This document shows positions 9,501-10,272 of a DNA stretch of 10,272 nt, one piece after another. Both the position numbers and the translations under genes were made by a program. Source of the stretch: Acanthaster planci (lineage: Eukaryota; Echinodermata; Asteroidea; Valvatida; Acanthasteridae); contig NW_019091437.1 of the NCBI RefSeq assembly GCF_001949145.1, positions 285,475-295,746 of the forward strand, read 5' to 3'. Position 1 is the first letter of the stretch, and every line of letters begins with the position of its first letter. Below the pieces are notes generated by a model, which was not told the DNA's origin, did no database searches, and worked only from the letters and a program-made list of their open reading frames with translations.

Positions 9501-9673
9501 CCCAGCCTCCCTTTTTTATCCGCCATCACCAGCACACCATCCAGTCCAAACGTTTCATCCACCTGCCCGTCTCCTTCAAGCCCACAGCAGCAGGCAAGCA
9601 CCAGGCAGCCCTGGTCATAAAGACAGAAGGACACCACAACCTACTCTCCAGGTTGGAAGGCACTGCTGAATGA
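317..9673 (+). CDS. cep192: Cep192/SPD-2-like centrosomal protein, 3' part of gene (six exons, C-terminal ~335 aa)
   Basis: Joined exons 317-515, 1332-1501, 2583-2642, 3767-3987, 6265-6433 and 9485-9673 give one open frame of about 335 residues ending in TGA; every junction has AG/GT borders and matching phase (1, 0, 0, 2, 0). The product has a Ser/Pro-rich linker, an ASH-type beta-sandwich region (motifs such as EVYRATYSAFRF, EFIPRDEGAYSQYWDLE, HTTRIELMGQG), a Lys-rich linker, and a final ASH domain (TLKVQVQNKSQQAHT, PPFFIRHHQHT, LPVSFKPTAAGKHQAALVIKTEG). I recognise these from the C-terminus of Cep192 by memory, not by a search. Known role of the family: a pericentriolar scaffold that recruits Aurora A, PLK1 and gamma-tubulin factors for centriole duplication and spindle assembly. 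The 5' part of the gene is outside the window. The last intron is enlarged by an antisense retroelement. Confidence 0.82.
516..1331 (+). other. Intron between exons A and B
   Basis: This is 816 bp of AT-rich sequence with no recognisable gene or repeat. It ends TTATCTCCGTGCTGATAG, an acceptor preceded by a T/C-rich tract at about 1303-1320. ORFs at 477-785 and 1202-1331 read through splice signals and are not supported. Confidence 0.55.
1332..1501 (+). CDS. cep192: Cep192-like exon B: first half of an ASH domain
   Basis: It follows the acceptor TAG at 1329-1331, with two bases completing the previous split codon. It encodes a 56-residue stretch starting TLEFQNKTLLLRQW and containing SSFAPTYVK, GEVYRATYSAFRF and SGNLEPGQNIT. 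This is the beta-strand pattern of the ASH domain next to the C-terminus of Cep192, with aromatic residues spaced as I recall them in vertebrate homologues. The donor is ACG|GTAAAT at 1501/1502, phase 0. The open frame continues about 23 codons into the intron but loses similarity exactly at the donor. Confidence 0.82.
1502..2582 (+). other. Intron between exons B and C
   Basis: This is 1,081 bp of AT-rich sequence. Apart from the short palindrome at 1753-1767 I see no gene or clear transposon. ORFs at 1913-2191 and 2007-2204 have no recognisable content. The acceptor is TTCTGTTGAATCAG at 2569-2582. Confidence 0.55.
1753..1767. promoter_or_regulatory. RFX/X-box-like palindrome (candidate)
   Basis: GGTTGCC, one base, GGCAACC is a perfect 7-bp inverted repeat that fits the half-sites bound by RFX factors (GTTGCC/GGCAAC, spacer 1-3). 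RFX factors control many ciliary and centriolar genes, but this copy is deep in an intron near the 3' end of the gene, so function is only a guess. Confidence 0.3.
2583..2642 (+). CDS. cep192: Cep192-like exon C: 60-nt exon of the ASH domain
   Basis: It is exactly 20 codons, phase 0 at both ends, between acceptor TTGAATCAG and donor GAG|GTATGT. It encodes EFIPRDEGAYSQYWDLE after a short VHL. This matches the Cep192 motif of the form F-P-R-x-x-G-x-Y-x-Q-F-W-D-V-E, the clearest single family signature in the window. It continues directly from the strand ending in exon B. The small size makes it easy for gene finders to miss. Confidence 0.85.
2893..3239. mobile_element. Fold-back MITE with ~160-bp inverted arms
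   Basis: The left end TAGACCAGTGGGATTTC pairs with the right end GAAATCCCACTAGTCTA, and the arms continue to pair through AGCATTTTGGGGT, GGTTCCCAAGCGATAT and CTAATTTGCATAATT up to a short centre at about 3048-3075. The arms are diverged and carry small indels. TAT flanks both ends (2890-2892 and 3240-3242), a possible 2-3 bp target duplication. It has no coding capacity of its own; the ORF on the - strand across it is a by-product. The family was not identified. Confidence 0.8.
3668..3696 (+). other. Illumina P5 adapter sequence (artefact)
   Basis: All 29 bases match the P5 flow-cell oligo, beginning AATGATACGGCGACC and ending GAGATCTACAC. The read-1 primer or index that should follow is absent; the next bases are CCGTGATTGG. 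It lies in an intron 70 bp before exon D. A natural 29-base match is not credible, so this is synthetic sequence carried into the assembly. Confidence 0.95.
3767..3987 (+). CDS. cep192: Cep192-like exon D: end of ASH domain and Lys-rich linker
   Basis: The start is set by the phase-0 acceptor AAAATAG at 3760-3766, which keeps frame with exon C. It opens SSNKGVVAKNSHTTRIELMGQG, the last strand of the ASH domain, then a charged linker with RPKKKKKG (possible nuclear-localisation-like or tubulin/DNA-contact patch, not tested) and RVRPQVALKQGTPAQHGKG. The donor is GACGTCAG|GTTTGT at 3987/3988, phase 2. An alternative acceptor at 3770-3771 would break the phase with exon C. Confidence 0.75.
4959..5147 (+). 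other. Unassigned open stretch, possible relic or alternative terminal exon
   Basis: The + frame reads RPLTDKEREPFCVMVGQEK, then MVGPSGHARLPI, and ends in TGA. The opposite strand is also open for 105 codons (4859-5176). The pattern PFCV...GHARLPI loosely resembles the second half of an ASH domain. An acceptor ATCAG at 4968-4972 would fit the phase of exon D, but no in-frame donor fits exon E, so it could only be an alternative last exon, a relic, or chance. I do not call it a gene. Confidence 0.25.
5401..5836. repeat. 40-bp inverted repeat pair bounding ~436 bp
   Basis: Bases 5401-5440 match the reverse complement of 5797-5836 at 32 of 40 positions without gaps, including a 12-base perfect core GGAAAAGGTGAT followed by TAAGT. 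The interior has no coding signal and begins to lose pairing at once beyond the arms. A 12-base T run abuts the right arm. It may be the ends of a non-autonomous DNA transposon or a fragment of a larger fold-back. Confidence 0.5.
6265..6433 (+). CDS. cep192: Cep192-like exon E: linker and first half of last ASH domain
   Basis: The acceptor is CCCTCACAG at 6256-6264; one base completes an AGC (Ser) codon with the two bases left by exon D. It encodes a polar linker (PEDARTQEERQNRSPDSK), then GVLLIHDHLIFSKTRVGS and TTLKVQVQNKSQQAHT, the opening strands of an ASH domain. The motif of a Thr-Leu-Lys-Val strand followed by an Asn-rich turn agrees with the last domain of Cep192. The donor is ACA|GTAAGC at 6433/6434, phase 0. 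Confidence 0.82.
7080..7534 (-). pseudogene. C-terminal connector and GIY-YIG-like endonuclease of the Penelope-like element, broken
   Basis: The connector reads RIPSIRGSSDTMTGIIRKHN and FNTIRLILPS (7421-7534), close to the segment that precedes the endonuclease in this family. After a TGA (7391-7393) comes YGIVYRCKCENS and LSAIRFNDHCNL (7292-7390), matching the GIY half of the nuclease and the R-x-x-x-H helix; the YIG half is not preserved. Then TAIQEEI, a stop, DTKH, a 2-nt shift and DIEW (7229-7279), followed by an IYNHQKQSILGLNQS piece (7091-7135) that resembles the domain end. The nuclease normally nicks the target. The + strand ORF at 7037-7258 is its shadow. Confidence 0.68.
7836..8389. 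mobile_element. Non-autonomous TIR element nested in the retroelement
   Basis: The left end AACCACATGGCGCCGGGG and the right end CCCCGGCGGCAAGTGGTT are inverted copies with two mismatches in 18. The block falls between two RT segments that should be only about 15 residues apart (the YTND box and the KEDTLPLQD block), so it is a later insertion of about 550 bp. The interior has no ORF of note; it holds a near-repeat of TCTTTTGTTACAAG (8268-8281 and 8287-8300). The ends could extend up to about 15 bp further (outer CTGAC/GTCAG pair at 7831-7835 and 8400-8404). A target duplication was not found. Confidence 0.7.
8824..8980. mobile_element. 157-bp fold-back element nested in the RT region
   Basis: Bases 8824-8884 and 8918-8979 are inverted copies about 60 bp long with roughly ten mismatches and one indel, sharing AGACCTGCCA, TACTCCTTCCT, AGGTCAGG and CAATAGATTAAAA. 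The loop is about 33 bp. It sits between the PIVSS and LSPLVG blocks of the reverse transcriptase, which are normally about 15 residues apart. ACAAAC flanks it on both sides (8818-8823 and 8981-8986), a plausible target duplication. Confidence 0.7.
9485..9673 (+). CDS. cep192: Cep192-like last exon: second half of final ASH domain and stop
   Basis: The acceptor ATCCTGCACAG at 9474-9484 is in phase 0 with exon E. It encodes 62 residues: VKFVSPQPPFFIRHHQHT, RFIHLPVSFKPTAAGKHQ, ALVIKTEGHHNLLSRLEGTA, then E and TGA. The order S-P-x-x-P-F-x-x-x-H, L-P-V-x-F-K-P-x-x-A-G-K and A-L-V-I-x-T follows the last domain of Cep192 closely and continues the strand broken at the end of exon E. An ORF on the opposite strand (9041-9637) overlaps it: its first 50 codons are the shadow of this exon. 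Confidence 0.88.
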   Translation, partial: VKFVSPQPPFFIRHHQHTIQSKRFIHLPVSFKPTAAGKHQAALVIKTEGHHNLLSRLEGTAE

Positions 9674-10080
9674 ATCAAGCATGATAAGGTCAGTGATGCA
9701 TCTCTGGTTTCCGTAGTAACTGGCCTTTGCTGTCCAACAGCTCATTTACTTATGCACAGATGCTGGAGCTATGCGGAGGTCATGGCAGAGGCAGAATGAG
9801 ATGAAGTCCGACTTTCTGAACAAAGTTGCACCCTGTTTCTGTAGCTGATTCTGAGAGTGCAGGTTTTTGGGTTTTTTTCAGTTTGTTACGTGACTCAGAA
9901 CATCGGTAGAATGCATTAAATGCACTAACGTGTTCCCACGAGTGCAGCTTTCAAGACTTTAAAAAGTTCAAACACATGGGATGTGAGATTTCTTTCCATC
10001 AGCTGAGTTTCTTCTGCCGTTTTTATTTCATACAAATGACAGTTATAGCATAGAAATAAATATAAACACCGCGCATATGG
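9674..10080 (+). other. 3' untranslated region (predicted)
   Basis: This is AT-rich sequence after the stop codon without ORFs or recognised repeats. The 3' limit is inferred from the AATAAA hexamer at 10055-10060; cleavage would be expected 10-30 bases later. Sequence from there to the window end (10081-10272) shows nothing recognisable. Confidence 0.5.
10055..10060 (+). terminator. Poly(A) signal AATAAA
   Basis: This is a canonical AATAAA 382 bases after the stop codon of the Cep192-like gene, on the same strand and within an A-rich stretch. It is assigned by position only; a clear GT-rich downstream element was not seen. Confidence 0.5.
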
Positions 10081-10272
10081 AACTATGTTGCATCCAGACT
10101 TACCGATTTACAAAGGCAGCCTGAATAGACCCTTTTGACTTGTTTTCCATAATTCACTTTCTGAATCATGACAAAGTTTAAAAAGTTGTTGATACAATTG
10201 CAGCTTTTAATTGCAAAAAATCACCGTGAGAAAACTTCTTAATTTATTAACAGTGTTGTATTCGAGTCCCTG

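Noticed and set aside
9041-9637. 198-codon ORF on the - strand, the longest in the window, as a gene
   Set aside because: Its first 50 codons are antisense to the last Cep192-like exon and the rest is the decayed N-terminal part of the Penelope-like RT, so it is a composite with no unity.
10255-10272. TTCGAGTCCCTG at the window end, resembling a tRNA T-arm or SINE B box
   Set aside because: No cloverleaf or A box can be found upstream and the window stops here.

Overview
The window is eukaryotic, from an animal genome: intron-split coding exons with GT/AG borders, long AT-rich introns packed with transposable elements, and a poly(A) signal. The protein type and the Penelope-like retroelement fit a marine invertebrate, perhaps a deuterostome such as an echinoderm, hemichordate or amphioxus. 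The species cannot be fixed by reading alone. There is no bacterial operon, CRISPR array or rRNA.

The single host gene lies on the + strand and I read it as the 3' end of a Cep192/SPD-2-like centrosome scaffold gene. Six exons chain in compatible phases: 317-515, 1332-1501, 2583-2642, 3767-3987, 6265-6433 and 9485-9673. They give about 335 C-terminal residues: a Ser/Pro-rich linker, an ASH (MSP-like) domain, a Lys-rich linker and a last ASH domain that runs to the stop at 9671-9673. A 3' UTR with AATAAA at 10055-10060 follows. Upstream exons lie outside the window.

The introns hold most of the DNA. Intron 3 carries a 350-bp near-palindromic MITE (2893-3239) and an exact 29-base copy of the Illumina P5 adapter at 3668-3696, a sequencing or assembly artefact. 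Intron 4 holds an 80% identical 40-bp inverted repeat and an unexplained stretch open on both strands. The last intron holds a decayed Penelope-like retroelement on the - strand (about 7080-9400), with reverse transcriptase blocks and a GIY-YIG-type C-terminus. It has been hit by two further insertions: a TIR element (about 7836-8389) and a 157-bp fold-back (8824-8980). The first 32 bases of the window look like the end of another copy of that TIR family.

I found no credible undescribed molecular system. The most useful results are the adapter artefact, the exon structure hidden among misleading ORFs, and the nested transposon layers.
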